64,000 bases of DNA. Origin: VRUE01 sp963812335. Its GTDB lineage: Bacteria; Actinomycetota; Thermoleophilia; Solirubrobacterales; 70-9. Below the pieces are notes generated by a model that was given only the letters and a program-made list of their open reading frames with translations, was not told the origin of the DNA and did no database searches. Of the stretch, positions 43,692 to 52,892 are shown one piece after another (position 1 is the stretch's first letter; every line of letters begins with the position of its first letter). The stretch is taken from the NCBI GenBank assembly GCA_963812335.1, contig CAWEUU010000004.1, positions 558,001 to 622,000 on the forward strand. The letters run 5' to 3'. Made by a program: the position numbers and the translations under genes.

Positions 43692-43835
43692 TTAAGCGCG
43701 TCTGGTGCCGCCGCTCAGCATCGGTACCAACAGCATCGCCAACCCGATCAGGATCACGATGATCCCGAGGATGTAGTTGACGAGCAGTGCCAGCGCAATG
43801 CCGACGACGATCACGAGTATTGAGCTAGGTGCCAT
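43692..43835 (-). CDS. 47-residue two-helix membrane protein
   Basis: The short frame starts MAPSSILVIVVGIALALLVN and continues YILGIIVILIGLAMLLVPML, then ends with a small basic tail SGGTRRA. It looks like a hairpin of two membrane helices with charges only at the ends. Position immediately downstream of the photolyase gene suggests co-transcription. No function can be given. The longer frame to 43964 would read photolyase codons in another frame and is rejected. Confidence 0.55.
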   Translation of the reverse strand: MAPSSILVIVVGIALALLVNYILGIIVILIGLAMLLVPMLSGGTRRA

Positions 43836-43845
43836 GGCGGCGTAG

Positions 43846-45216
43846 CTACCCCCGCCCCGATTCCCGCAAACGTCTGAACCGGACAGCGCCTTCCTCGTGG
43901 TCGACGACCGGCGAGGGGTAGTCGAGCGCGCGTCGCCGGCGGCGCTCGAGCTTCCACGGCTCATGCGCGGCCCAACCGGCGATCCCGGCCAGCTCGGGCA
44001 CGTAGCGGCGCACGTACTCGCCCTCGAGATCGAAGCGCTGAGCCTGGCGCAGCGGGTTGAGCACCCGGTTGGGCCTGGTGTCGTTGCCGGTGCCCGCCAC
44101 CCACTGCCAGTTGCCGACGTTGTTGGCGAGGTCGGCGTCGGCGAGCAGCCCGGCGAAGTGGTCGGCGCCCAGCCGCCAATCCAAGTAGAGCGTCTTGGTC
44201 AGGAAGGAGGCGACGATCATCCGCGCGCGGTTGTGCATGAAGCCCTCGCGCTGCAGCTGGCGCATGCCCGCGTCGACGATCGGGTAGCCGGTGCGGCCCT
44301 GCCGCCAGGCCTCGGCGAGGCGCGCACTGCGCCGCCAGCGATCGCCGCGCCCGCGGTAGTCGGCGCGTGGCAGGTCGGGCCGTGCCGCCAGCACCTGGTG
44401 GTGGAAGTCGCGCCAGCAGAGCTGGCGGGCGAACGCCTCACCTCCGTCCCTTCCCTCCACCCGCGCCAGCACCGCCGCCGGGGAGAGGCAGCCGAAGTGC
44501 AGGTCAGCGCTGATCCGCGAGGTGCCCTCGCCCGCGGCGAGGTCGTCGTGGCTCTCCTCATATCCAGCGAGGCCGTCGCGCAACCAGCGCTCGAGCCGCT
44601 TGCGCGCCGCCGCCTCACCGCCCTTCGCCAGGTCCGGCGACGGCGCTCCCCGTGTCAGCCTGCCCAGCGCCGGGATCCGCCCGACCCGGACGCCAGGCGC
44701 CAGCGCCAGCCGGCGTGGCGCCCGGTGTTGCGTACACCGCGGCTGCTCCGACCAGGCGCGCCAGTAGGGAGTGAAGACCCGGTAGTGGTCGCCCCCGGTG
44801 GGCGTCAGCTCGCCGGGCTCGACCACGGTCACGCCGGGGTGCGCGCGGAGGCGCAGGCCGTGCTGCTCGCACGCATCGCCGAGCCGCTCGCGGCGCCGCC
44901 GCGCGTAGGCGCTGTAGTCGTCGCTGAGGTGGATCGAGCCGGCGCCGCATTCCGTGGCAACCCGCAGCGCCTCCTCGACCGGGTCGCCGCGGCGCAGCAC
45001 CAGCTGAGCGCCGCGCTCGCGCAGCGCACCGTCAAGGTCACGCAGGCTGTCGAGCAGGAAGGCGACCCTGTTCGGTGCGCCGCAATCGCCGCGCAGCAGC
45101 GCCTCGTCGAGGACGAAAAGCGGCGCGACGCGCTCCGCTTCGCGCGCGGCGGCGGCCAGCGCCGCCTGGTCGCGTACCCGCAGGTCACGCGTGAACAGAA
45201 CTACGGCGCAGCTCAC
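43846..45216 (-). CDS. phr: Deoxyribodipyrimidine photolyase
   Basis: Photolyase repairs UV dimers in DNA using light and FAD. The 456-residue protein opens CAVVLFTRDLRVRDQAALAA (antenna domain) and has the FAD-binding domain with RISADLHFGCLSP, WRDFHHQVLA, TGYPIVDAGMRQLQREGFMH and NVGNWQWVAGTGNDTRP. The start is GTG at 45216, overlapping the stop of the upstream SDR gene by 4 bases (GTGA). A longer frame to 46299 mistranslates that SDR gene. Confidence 0.95.
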   Translation of the reverse strand: MSCAVVLFTRDLRVRDQAALAAAAREAERVAPLFVLDEALLRGDCGAPNRVAFLLDSLRDLDGALRERGAQLVLRRGDPVEEALRVATECGAGSIHLSDDYSAYARRRRERLGDACEQHGLRLRAHPGVTVVEPGELTPTGGDHYRVFTPYWRAWSEQPRCTQHRAPRRLALAPGVRVGRIPALGRLTRGAPSPDLAKGGEAAARKRLERWLRDGLAGYEESHDDLAAGEGTSRISADLHFGCLSPAAVLARVEGRDGGEAFARQLCWRDFHHQVLAARPDLPRADYRGRGDRWRRSARLAEAWRQGRTGYPIVDAGMRQLQREGFMHNRARMIVASFLTKTLYLDWRLGADHFAGLLADADLANNVGNWQWVAGTGNDTRPNRVLNPLRQAQRFDLEGEYVRRYVPELAGIAGWAAHEPWKLERRRRRALDYPSPVVDHEEGAVRFRRLRESGRG

Positions 45217-46064
45217 TCCGCGGCTTCCTCCGCCAGCGCCCGGCGCAGCGCCCCGTCGAAGGGCTCCGGCGAGATCCCGAACGGCTCGGCGCCCGAGGGG
45301 TCGGTGACCACGGTGCGAGTGGTCAGCCCCTCGACCAGCGGCCGCGCGACCTTGGTGTCGACCGGCGTCACCAGGCCGAGCCAGAGCGCGGAGAGCCAGG
45401 GCGTTATGAAGGGCACCGGCAACTTGCGCCGCGGCTGCAGCCCCATCGCCAGCGCCATGCGGTCGAGCATCGCGGCGTAGGTGAGCACGTCGGGGCCGCC
45501 GATCTGGACCTCGCGCCCCTTCGACTCGGGCACCTCGGGGGCGCGGCGCAGGTACTCGACCACGGCGTCGATCCCGATCGGCTGGGTGTCGGTCTTCAGC
45601 CAGGCCGGCGCGATCATCACCGGTAGCCGTTTCACCAGGTAGCGCAGAGTGCGGTAGGACTCGCTGCCGGCGCCGACGACCATCGCGGCGCGGAAGTAGG
45701 TCAGCGGCGGACCGTGCGCGGCCAGCACGCGCGCGGTCTGGTGGCGGCTGCGCAGGTGCGCGGAGACGTCCTCCTCCCCCAGCCCGCCGAGGTAGACGAT
45801 CCGCTCGACTCCTTCGTCGCAGGCCATGCGGGCGAAGTTGCGCGCGCCGACCTCCTCCCGCGCCGCGTAGTCGCCGCCACCTGCCATCGAATGGACGAGG
45901 TAGTAGGCGATCTCGACGTCCCGCCCGGCGCCGGTGAGGCTCTCCATCTCGGTGACATCGCCGACGTGGACCTCGAACCCGTCGCCCGCCAGCCTCTCCG
46001 CCTTCTCGCTGCTGCGCGCCAGACAGCGCACCGGCGTGCCGGACTCGCGCACCGCCGCCGCCAA
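45213..46064 (-). CDS. Atypical SDR family NAD(P)-binding protein
   Basis: This protein resembles the NAD(P)H-binding atypical SDRs commonly paired with photolyases (YYLVHSMAGGGDYAAREEVG; RIVYLGGLGEEDVSAHLRSR; LTYFRAAMVVGAGSESYRTL). With the TTG at 46064 it is 283 residues but lacks the first strand of the Rossmann fold. The glycine motif LIAGATGFVGSRL is encoded in frame just upstream (to 46100), and the frame is open to an ATC codon at 46115, with no standard start codon. The true start may be ATC or CTG, or one base may be missing. Confidence 0.8.
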   Translation of the reverse strand: MAAAVRESGTPVRCLARSSEKAERLAGDGFEVHVGDVTEMESLTGAGRDVEIAYYLVHSMAGGGDYAAREEVGARNFARMACDEGVERIVYLGGLGEEDVSAHLRSRHQTARVLAAHGPPLTYFRAAMVVGAGSESYRTLRYLVKRLPVMIAPAWLKTDTQPIGIDAVVEYLRRAPEVPESKGREVQIGGPDVLTYAAMLDRMALAMGLQPRRKLPVPFITPWLSALWLGLVTPVDTKVARPLVEGLTTRTVVTDPSGAEPFGISPEPFDGALRRALAEEAAE

Positions 46065-46179
46065 CCTCGAGCCGACGAACCCGGTCGCTCCAGCTATCAG
46101 GACACGGCCACCGATCCACCCAGGCTACCGGCGGCGAAGCCGCTTTGGACTGGCCAGCCAACCAGTTAGCATTGACGCG

Positions 46180-47427
46180 ATGGGTGAGCGCGACGAGACG
46201 AGGAGCGTCGAGGAGGAGCGCGTGCTCGAGCGCGAGCACTGGCTCGACGGCCCGCCCCACGAGCTGTTCGAGCGGATGCGCAGTGAGTGCCCGGTGCACT
46301 GGACCTCGGAGGTGACCGAGTTCCCCGCCGCGCGTGGCTTCTGGTCAGTGACGACCGCCGACGACGTGCACGCCGTGAGCCGCGACTGGCAGACCTACTC
46401 CTCCGAACTCGGCGGCGTCGTCGCGATCGACGAGGTCTTCCCGATCGAGTTGGCGCGGGCGATGTTCATCGGCATGGACCCGCCCAAGCACGACCGGCTC
46501 AAGGCCTTGTTCCAGGCCGGCTTCACGCCGAAGCGGATCGCGGCGCACGAGGAGGCGATCCGCGAGATCGTCGTCCGCACGCTCGACGGCCTCGAGGGGC
46601 GCGAGACCTGCGACCTGGTCAACGACGTCGCCCAGCCGGTCGTCTCGCGTGTGATCGGCAGCTTTATGGGCATCCCCGAGGACGACGACCGCGCCTGGGC
46701 CGAACTGATGAACTCGGCACTCGCCGCGAGCGACCCCGACTACAGCCCGGACGGGTCCGAGGGCGTCGAGCAGGTGATCCAGAAGGCGATCGAGCAGATC
46801 TTCGCCCGCTGTGGCGCGATGATCGCCGAGCGGCGGGAGAACCCGACCGATGACCTGACCAGTGTTCTCGTCGACGCCGAGGTCGAAGGCGAGAAGCTGG
46901 AGGAACACGAGATCGTAATGGGCTTCTTCCTGCTCGTCGCCGCCGGCAACGACAGCACCCGCTCGACCTACGTCAGCGCGATGCGATCGCTGATCGAAGA
47001 CCCCGACCAGCGCGGGCAGGTCGTCGAAGATCCCTCGCTGATCCCCGGCGTCGTCGAGGAGGCGCTGCGGATGTTCCCCGCCTTTGCCCACTTCCGCCGC
47101 ACGGCAACGAAAGACACCGTGCTGGGCGGTCAGAAGATCAAGCAGGGCGAGAAGGTGGTCATGTGGTACGCCTCATCCAATCGCGACGCAACGCGCTACG
47201 ACGACCCCGACCGCTTCGACATCCACCGCAACCCCGATCACCAGGCCTTCGGCGCCGGTGGCCGTCACTTCTGCCTCGGCGCCGCCCTCGCCCGCCTCGA
47301 GCTGAAGATCCTGCTCGAGGAGACCCTGGCGCGCTACCCGAACATGACCCTCGACGGTGAGCCCGTCTGGGTCGAGTCCGCCTTTCTCAACCAGCTTAAA
47401 AGCCTCCCGGTCCGCCTCGCGGGGTAG
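46180..47427 (+). CDS. Cytochrome P450
   Basis: Soluble bacterial P450s oxidise small molecules using heme and an external electron donor. The 415-residue protein has the I-helix motif AAGNDSTRS at 254-262 (Asn-Asp in place of the more usual Gly-x-Asp/Glu-Thr), the ExxR pair Glu294/Arg297 in EEALRMFP, and the heme loop FGAGGRHFCLGAALARLE with the heme-ligand Cys365. No ferredoxin or reductase gene is near. It is 32 bases upstream of the ATP-grasp fusion gene on the same strand, so the two probably act together. Confidence 0.94.
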   Translation: MGERDETRSVEEERVLEREHWLDGPPHELFERMRSECPVHWTSEVTEFPAARGFWSVTTADDVHAVSRDWQTYSSELGGVVAIDEVFPIELARAMFIGMDPPKHDRLKALFQAGFTPKRIAAHEEAIREIVVRTLDGLEGRETCDLVNDVAQPVVSRVIGSFMGIPEDDDRAWAELMNSALAASDPDYSPDGSEGVEQVIQKAIEQIFARCGAMIAERRENPTDDLTSVLVDAEVEGEKLEEHEIVMGFFLLVAAGNDSTRSTYVSAMRSLIEDPDQRGQVVEDPSLIPGVVEEALRMFPAFAHFRRTATKDTVLGGQKIKQGEKVVMWYASSNRDATRYDDPDRFDIHRNPDHQAFGAGGRHFCLGAALARLELKILLEETLARYPNMTLDGEPVWVESAFLNQLKSLPVRLAG

Positions 47428-47459
47428 GCGGCCACGGCGCGCATAGACTCGCCGAACCC

Positions 47460-49493
47460 GTGGAGAACCGCAACAACTCACCCCTGCCGTTCGATCAGGC
47501 GTACTACCCGGAGGGCACGCTCACGATCGGCTTCGAGAGCGAGCAGGTCACCTACACCGACCTCGACGTCGACCTCTTCAACAGCGGGATCAACCAGATC
47601 CTCTCCGTGGCCGCCCTGCGAGGCCACCGCCTGCTGCACTTCTCGATGGAGGACCTGCGCGACCGCGAGGGCGAGTGGTCGGCAGAGATGTCGGTCCTCG
47701 ATCTGGATCCGGCCTGGGATCGTGCCGATCCGCTGCATGCCCACCGCCACCTGAAGGTCGTCGATCGGCTCGTCGTCCCCTTGGCGGATGTCCATCTCTT
47801 CGTCGTCCGCGGCGACGATATCCGCACCGAGCAGACCGCGAACATTGAGGCCCTGCAGTGGGCCGCCGGGCACGCCAAGCTGCTCGAGAGCGTCGAGGCC
47901 ACGCTCTCGACGACCGACAAGTACGGGCCGATCGAGCGCAGCCCGCAGCTGCCCCACCCGATCACCTTCCCCGCCGAGACCCTGCCGGAGGCGCTCGAGG
48001 CGATCCGGCGGCTGCCCCGTGAGGAGCGGTACTTCGTGCTCAAGGATCGCTACGGCTACGGCTGCGGCGCCCAGATTCACCGGCTCGCCTTCGAGGAGCC
48101 CGGCCTGGAAGGGGAGGTCGCCGCCCGGCTCGAGGACTACGGCCAGGTCGTGATCCAGGAGTACCGCTCTGAGATCGCCGACGGTGATCTCGTCGTGACT
48201 TTCTTCGACGACGAGCTGATCGGCGCGCTGCGGCGGATCCCGCCCGACAGCGACTGGAAGACCAACGCGAGCGTCGGAGCCGCAGAGGTGGGCGTCACCC
48301 TGACGGCGGACCAGGAGTCGATCGCCCGAACACTCAAGCGCAGCTACCCCGAGTGCCGCCTGGCCTCCGTCGACATGCTCGAGTCCGGGCGGATACTCGA
48401 GATCAACGCCTTTCCCGGCGGAGAGGGCCTGCTGCGCAATTACGAGATCGTCCTCGGCGAGATCGTCATGGATCGCCTCGAGGCGGAGCTGCTGGGCTCG
48501 GGCGTGGGCGAGGTGGCGCCGGCGGCGCTCACCTGGGAGGCCGAGAAGCCGCCGCTGTTCCCCACCGGGACGCGCTGGCCCGAGGTCGAGGAGCTGTATC
48601 CCGACTACGAGGGCAAGCGCGAGGTCTACGACGTCCTCAGCGGTGACAGCTACCGGCTCGACATCCACGACCTGATCGAGTTCGACCCCCGCAGCCCCGA
48701 GTACATCGTCTCGGTACCGCACGCCGGCGTCCTCGTCCCCGAGGACTTCCGGGACCGCTTCCGGCTGGGCGAGTCCGCCCTGCTCGAGATCGATCTTTAC
48801 AGCGACCTCTGCTACGAGCAGGCCGATGGGATGCACGTCAGCTCGGAGCTGGCGCCGTTCTTCGTGGACATGAACCGGACCCGCGAAGGGGCGGAGGAGG
48901 GCGAGCTCCCACGCCACCTGACCAACGCAGCGCACGAGTACTACAACGTCCAGGACAGGCTGATGCTGCGCGAGCCATACACCCCGGAGGAGGAGGAAGA
49001 GGTGCTCGGCTACTACGACCTCTACCACGGCCTGCTCGACCGGTTGATCGACCGCATGCGCCGGGAACGCGGCTACGCCCTGCTGTTCGACTGCCACTCG
49101 ATGACCTCGACCGGGCTGGGCAGGGTCGAGGACGAGGGCCAGGACCGCCCCGACTTCGTCGTCGGGACCCTGGAGGGGAGCTCCGCCCACGCGGAGATAA
49201 TCGACTCGTTCATGTCCACACTGCGCAGCGAGACCGACGTAAGCGGCCTCGGCCTGACGATCGATCGCGACGTTCCCTACTCGGGCGGCTTCATCACCCG
49301 CAGCCACCATGACCCCGACGATCACGTCCACGTGCTGCAGTTGGAGATCGCCATGGACGCCTACATGTACGAGGCCGTGGCGATGCCTCCGAAGCGCTAC
49401 GCGATCAAGCGCCCCCGCCTACGCATCGTCCGCCGCGCCGTCCAGGCGGCCTTCCGCGCCGCCGCCGAGGCGGCCGAGCGGATCTACCACTAG
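47460..49493 (+). CDS. ATP-grasp / N-formylglutamate amidohydrolase fusion protein
   Basis: The 677-residue protein joins two enzymes. Residues about 20-350 resemble glutathione-synthetase-type ATP-grasp ligases: VHLFVVRGDDIRTEQTANIE near 115, the nucleotide-binding VLKDRYGYGCGAQIHRL near 190, and the metal-binding end ILEINAFPGGEGLLRN near 310. Residues about 405-640 resemble N-formylglutamate amidohydrolase: YIVSVPHAGVLVPEDFRDRF, FFVDMNRTREG near 466, LLFDCHSMTSTGLG near 543 and RSHHDPDDHVHVLQLEIAMD near 614. One half could make, and the other cut, an amide on an amino-acid-like substrate. The specific substrate is unknown. GTG start; likely operon with the P450. Confidence 0.82.
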   Translation: MENRNNSPLPFDQAYYPEGTLTIGFESEQVTYTDLDVDLFNSGINQILSVAALRGHRLLHFSMEDLRDREGEWSAEMSVLDLDPAWDRADPLHAHRHLKVVDRLVVPLADVHLFVVRGDDIRTEQTANIEALQWAAGHAKLLESVEATLSTTDKYGPIERSPQLPHPITFPAETLPEALEAIRRLPREERYFVLKDRYGYGCGAQIHRLAFEEPGLEGEVAARLEDYGQVVIQEYRSEIADGDLVVTFFDDELIGALRRIPPDSDWKTNASVGAAEVGVTLTADQESIARTLKRSYPECRLASVDMLESGRILEINAFPGGEGLLRNYEIVLGEIVMDRLEAELLGSGVGEVAPAALTWEAEKPPLFPTGTRWPEVEELYPDYEGKREVYDVLSGDSYRLDIHDLIEFDPRSPEYIVSVPHAGVLVPEDFRDRFRLGESALLEIDLYSDLCYEQADGMHVSSELAPFFVDMNRTREGAEEGELPRHLTNAAHEYYNVQDRLMLREPYTPEEEEEVLGYYDLYHGLLDRLIDRMRRERGYALLFDCHSMTSTGLGRVEDEGQDRPDFVVGTLEGSSAHAEIIDSFMSTLRSETDVSGLGLTIDRDVPYSGGFITRSHHDPDDHVHVLQLEIAMDAYMYEAVAMPPKRYAIKRPRLRIVRRAVQAAFRAAAEAAERIYH

Positions 49494-49512
49494 AGAGCAC
49501 ACCCAAAGAAGC

Positions 49513-50967
49513 TCACCCACGCACGGAAAGCGCTTTATCGAAGTCTTTGAGCAGGATGTCGACCAGCCGGGGATCAAATTCGCTGCCCCTGCCCTTCCTG
49601 ATGACCTCGACGGTCTCCTCGACAGTGAGCGCCGGCCGGTAGTGACGGTCGCTGAGCAACGCATCGAAGACGTCGGCTATCGCAGTGATCCTCCCCTCGA
49701 GCGGGATCTCCTCACCGGCAAGCCCCTGCGGATATCCGCTGCCGTCGTAACGCTCATGGTGCGTCAGCGCGATCGTGGCCGCGACGCGGAGCAGCTCGCT
49801 CTCGGAGCCGGCGAGGATCTCATGGCCGACCGTCGTGTGGCGCTTCATCTCCTCCCGCTCCTCGGGTGCAAGGGGGCCGGGCTTGCGAAGGATCTCGCTC
49901 GGCGTGGCGATCTTTCCGACATCGTGCATCGGCGCTGCCAATTGCAATAGATGGACCCGCTCGGAGTCGAGGCCGAGTTGACCTCCCAGGAAGGAGGCCA
50001 CCCTGGCCATTCGGTTGACGTGCTTCCCGGTAGACAGATCGTGAAGCTCGATCGCCCTGGTGAGCCGTTCGACCGTCTCTTGGCGAGATAGCCGCAGCTC
50101 GTCAATCGCCTGCTGCTGGGCGACTGCCAACTCGCCGTGCAATCGCAATGCATCTCTTTGGGCAGTGACATCAGTGGAGATCCCGCATATCGCAGCCGCT
50201 TGCCCATCCTCGCCGAGAAGGGGGAACTTGACCGTCTGGAAGGTCCGCTCGACCCCCCCGACCCCAAGCGTTTCCTCCGCTTCATATGTGGTGCCGTTGC
50301 TGAGGATCCCGCGATCGATGGCGCGAGTGCGTGCCAGTGCCTCGGGGGTCATGATCGCCTCGTCGGTCTTTCCGAGCAGCTGCCCCCTCTCCTGTCCCGC
50401 CACCTCGTCCGCCTGTGCGTTCGCGAGGATGTAGCGGAAGGCATCGTCCTTGACGTAGACAGGCATCGGCGCCATGTCGATGATCGCCTTCTGTTGCACT
50501 TCGAGGTTGAGTCTGTGTGCTCTCTCGAAGTCTTCGAGTTCGCGCCGTCGCAGGGCATTGATCACGGTGACCAGCAGCTGCCCCGGCCAAAACGGCTTGA
50601 CCAGATAGCCGTGGACACCGCGACCGCCGAGGCCGAATGCCCGCCTTGCGGCCTCTGGGTCGTCCTCCTCGGTAACCAGGACCACTGCGGTCTCGGGATG
50701 TTCTTCGGTGATTTCTTCGGCCAGGGCCAAGCCCGACCCGTCGAGCATCTGGATATCGCACAGAGCGAGGTGAAAGGAAGTGGATACAAGCTTCCTGTGA
50801 GCCTGAGCAACGCTGCCCGCGAACTCGCATCGGTATTGCTTCCCCAATGCGCGATCGGCCAACCGCAGCATCTCGGGTTGGTCGTCCGCCACCAAGATGC
50901 GTGCCAGCCCCGGGCGGGACTGCACGGAATCACGCGGCGGCTTCGGCCCCGTCGGCTTGGTGGTCAA
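49513..50967 (-). CDS. Response regulator with REC, PAS and HD-GYP domains
   Basis: The 484-residue protein has a receiver domain (RILVADDQPEMLRLADRALG; phosphorylation site Asp71 in LALCDIQMLDG; YLVKPF), a PAS domain (about 165-285; MPVYVKDDAFRYILANAQAD) and an HD-GYP domain (about 310-475; MHDVGKI at 347-353, HHERYDGSGYP). HD-GYP proteins break down cyclic di-GMP. The variant DGSGYPQGL keeps the GYP residues. It is divergent from the GT2 gene, which could make a matrix polysaccharide under cyclic di-GMP control. No partner kinase is in the window. Confidence 0.93.
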   Translation of the reverse strand: MTTKPTGPKPPRDSVQSRPGLARILVADDQPEMLRLADRALGKQYRCEFAGSVAQAHRKLVSTSFHLALCDIQMLDGSGLALAEEITEEHPETAVVLVTEEDDPEAARRAFGLGGRGVHGYLVKPFWPGQLLVTVINALRRRELEDFERAHRLNLEVQQKAIIDMAPMPVYVKDDAFRYILANAQADEVAGQERGQLLGKTDEAIMTPEALARTRAIDRGILSNGTTYEAEETLGVGGVERTFQTVKFPLLGEDGQAAAICGISTDVTAQRDALRLHGELAVAQQQAIDELRLSRQETVERLTRAIELHDLSTGKHVNRMARVASFLGGQLGLDSERVHLLQLAAPMHDVGKIATPSEILRKPGPLAPEEREEMKRHTTVGHEILAGSESELLRVAATIALTHHERYDGSGYPQGLAGEEIPLEGRITAIADVFDALLSDRHYRPALTVEETVEVIRKGRGSEFDPRLVDILLKDFDKALSVRG

Positions 50968-51081
50968 TACTGGGCCTCTCCTAGTCGGGACCTAGTCAGC
51001 CATCAATGGACATGACTAGTCAGGTAGACCTTAGTTGCTCTGACCGCCAACTACAACAGTATTCCAGTGTGGCGCCCCTAC

Positions 51082-51144
51082 CTACTGGCTAACTCCTTTG
51101 GGGGATATTCCCTGTGTTTCATACGTCCGGGGGATTGTGTTGCC
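51082..51144 (+). promoter_or_regulatory. Two-box regulatory element, copy 1 (upstream of GT2 gene)
   Basis: These 63 bases align without gaps with 53675-53737 upstream of the DUF3494 gene; I count 44 identical positions. Two GGGGGAT boxes (51100 and 51129) lie 29 bases apart start to start, the first preceded by CTGGCTA and the second by TCATACGT. Conserved TTCATACGT/CTCATGCGT segments precede box 2. Such repeated boxes fit an activator site or a special promoter. It lies 218 bases before the GT2 start and also near the divergent HD-GYP gene. Confidence 0.6.
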
Positions 51145-51233
51145 CGGTCAAAGCTCAGACAGTGCGGCAGCAGCTGAGGCGCAGCGGCGGTTCTGAAGCC
51201 CATCGCTGGGGCGCCCGGCGAGGTTGCCTCCCT

Positions 51234-51273
51234 GGCCCCCTGGGTCTGCTCTCCCTGCCGGACCCAGGGGGCC
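51234..51273 (+). other. Strong hairpin in the GT2 leader
   Basis: Within the 395-base gap 50968-51362, which holds no gene, a 13-bp perfect stem GGCCCCCTGGGTC/GACCCAGGGGGCC encloses a 14-base loop (TGCTCTCCCTGCCG). No U-run follows, so it is not a classical terminator. Placed between the two-box element and the GT2 start, it may be part of a structured leader or an attenuator. I could not match it to a known riboswitch. The rest of the gap has only short, unassigned inverted repeats. Confidence 0.6.
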
Positions 51274-51362
51274 GCAAAGAACGGTCGCCCTTCAGGTGAG
51301 CAGCACGATTTCACGCCCATGCGGTCGTGGATCTCCCCTGGGTGGTCGATACATCCTGAGAG

Positions 51363-52772
51363 ATGACCACGATCAAGCCCTACCCGGGACCGATCGCCCC
51401 GCTCCGCTCAGAGCCGGACGTCGCCGCCCCGACGATCCTCGTCAAGGATCTCGAGCGGACGCCGCGCGAGCGCCGCCGCCTCTACGTCGCCCTGCGCCTA
51501 AAACTGCTCTTCGTCATCGGGATCGGCCTCGCCTGGGCCGGCTTTTCCCTCTGGCTCTCACTTCCGTGGATCGACACGCTGAGCCAATCGATCACGATGC
51601 CGCTCGCTATCGGCGTAATCCTCGGCATTGCGATCATTCCCGGCTACCTCAACGCAAACCTGATCGCCTCGCTGCTACTCGACAGCCCACCCCCGCTGCG
51701 CTTCGATCTTGGCTTTCCCGAAGCCACCGTGGTGATCGCCTGCTTCAACGAGGAGGAGACGATCGGGGAAACCCTCGACTACCTGGTCGCACAGGAGTAC
51801 CCCGGCAGACTCCGGATCCTGATCGCCGACGACGGCTCCACCGACCGCACCGCCGAGCTGGCCCATGCCCGTGCCGCAGCCAACCCGGACATCACAGTCC
51901 TCACCGTCCCTCATGGGGGCAAGGCGCGAACCCTGACGGCAGCCCTGAAGCAGGTGCGCACCCCGCTGATGGCGACCGTGGACGCCGACACCCTGCTGAT
52001 GCCCTCGGCCCTTCAGCGCGTCGTCGCCCGGCTGCTGATCTCTCCTTTGGACACGGTCGCAGTCGCCGGCGCCGTCTTCGTCCGCAACTCTCGCCAGAAC
52101 TTCATCACCCGCGCCCAGGAGTGGGACTACTTCCTGGGAATTGCTTCGGTCAAGCGCCAGCAGGGCCTCTTCCAGGGGACGATGGTCGCCCAGGGCGCCT
52201 TCAGCGTCTACCGCACGGCAGCCCTGCAGCAGGTGGGTGGCTGGCCGGACCGCATCGGCGAGGACATCGTGCTCACCTGGGCGATGATGCGCGAGGGCGG
52301 CAGGGTCGGCTACGAGCGCACCGCGATCGCCTTCACCAGTGCACCGGAAGGCGCCCGGGCATTCGCCCGCCAGCGCCGGCGCTGGGCGCGCGGGATGATC
52401 GAGGGGCTGCGCGAGCACGGCGGCGCCCTGCTCGTCGGAGGTCGGTCCAACGTCCATGCTGTGCTCGTCAACTTCGTCTTTCCCTACGTGGACGTCGTCT
52501 TCTCGATCGCATTCCCGATCGGGATCGTCCTGGCGCTGTTCGGCAACTTCGCGATCGTCGGGCCGATGACGCTCGCCGTTCTGCCGCTGAACGTGGCGCT
52601 CTCGATGATCATGTTCCACCTCAGCAAGCAGTCCTTCGGTGAGGTCGGCCTCAGGGTCCGACAGAACCGGCTCGGCTACCTCGGCTACCTCTTCACCTAC
52701 CAACTGTTCATGTCGCCGGTTTCCGTGGCCGGCTACGCCCAGGAGCTGTTTGGCGCCGCACGCCGCTGGTAG
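51363..52772 (+). CDS. Processive family 2 glycosyltransferase (polysaccharide synthase type)
   Basis: Proteins of this kind extend an exported polysaccharide such as poly-GlcNAc, cellulose or hyaluronan. The 469-residue protein has two membrane helices before and about four after a GT2 domain. The domain shows ACFNEEETIGETLDYL, IADDGSTD (DDG), VDADT (DxD), GEDIVLTW (the catalytic GED) and QRRRWARGM (QxxRW). The set matches synthase-type processive enzymes. The polymer is unknown. It follows a long leader and two-box element and is upstream of a LuxR regulator. Confidence 0.9.
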   Translation: MTTIKPYPGPIAPLRSEPDVAAPTILVKDLERTPRERRRLYVALRLKLLFVIGIGLAWAGFSLWLSLPWIDTLSQSITMPLAIGVILGIAIIPGYLNANLIASLLLDSPPPLRFDLGFPEATVVIACFNEEETIGETLDYLVAQEYPGRLRILIADDGSTDRTAELAHARAAANPDITVLTVPHGGKARTLTAALKQVRTPLMATVDADTLLMPSALQRVVARLLISPLDTVAVAGAVFVRNSRQNFITRAQEWDYFLGIASVKRQQGLFQGTMVAQGAFSVYRTAALQQVGGWPDRIGEDIVLTWAMMREGGRVGYERTAIAFTSAPEGARAFARQRRRWARGMIEGLREHGGALLVGGRSNVHAVLVNFVFPYVDVVFSIAFPIGIVLALFGNFAIVGPMTLAVLPLNVALSMIMFHLSKQSFGEVGLRVRQNRLGYLGYLFTYQLFMSPVSVAGYAQELFGAARRW

Positions 52773-52892
52773 CCCTTTGATCTGCCTGGCCACGACGGTC
52801 GGTCGACGTGCTCCCTTGAGGAGGTCACGACCGACTAAGAAGGCACTGACCAAAAAGGGCAACTAGAAACATGGTAGTTTTAGAAAAATGCC

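Noticed and set aside
43846..46299. Single 817-residue minus-strand protein
   Set aside because: Only its last 456 residues are photolyase; the rest mistranslates the SDR gene in another frame. The GTG at 45216 is the real start.
51145..51362. Cyclic di-GMP riboswitch in the GT2 leader
   Set aside because: A GCAAAG segment follows the hairpin, but the GGCAAACC-type core and the second conserved helix of the known class are not visible, so no riboswitch is claimed.
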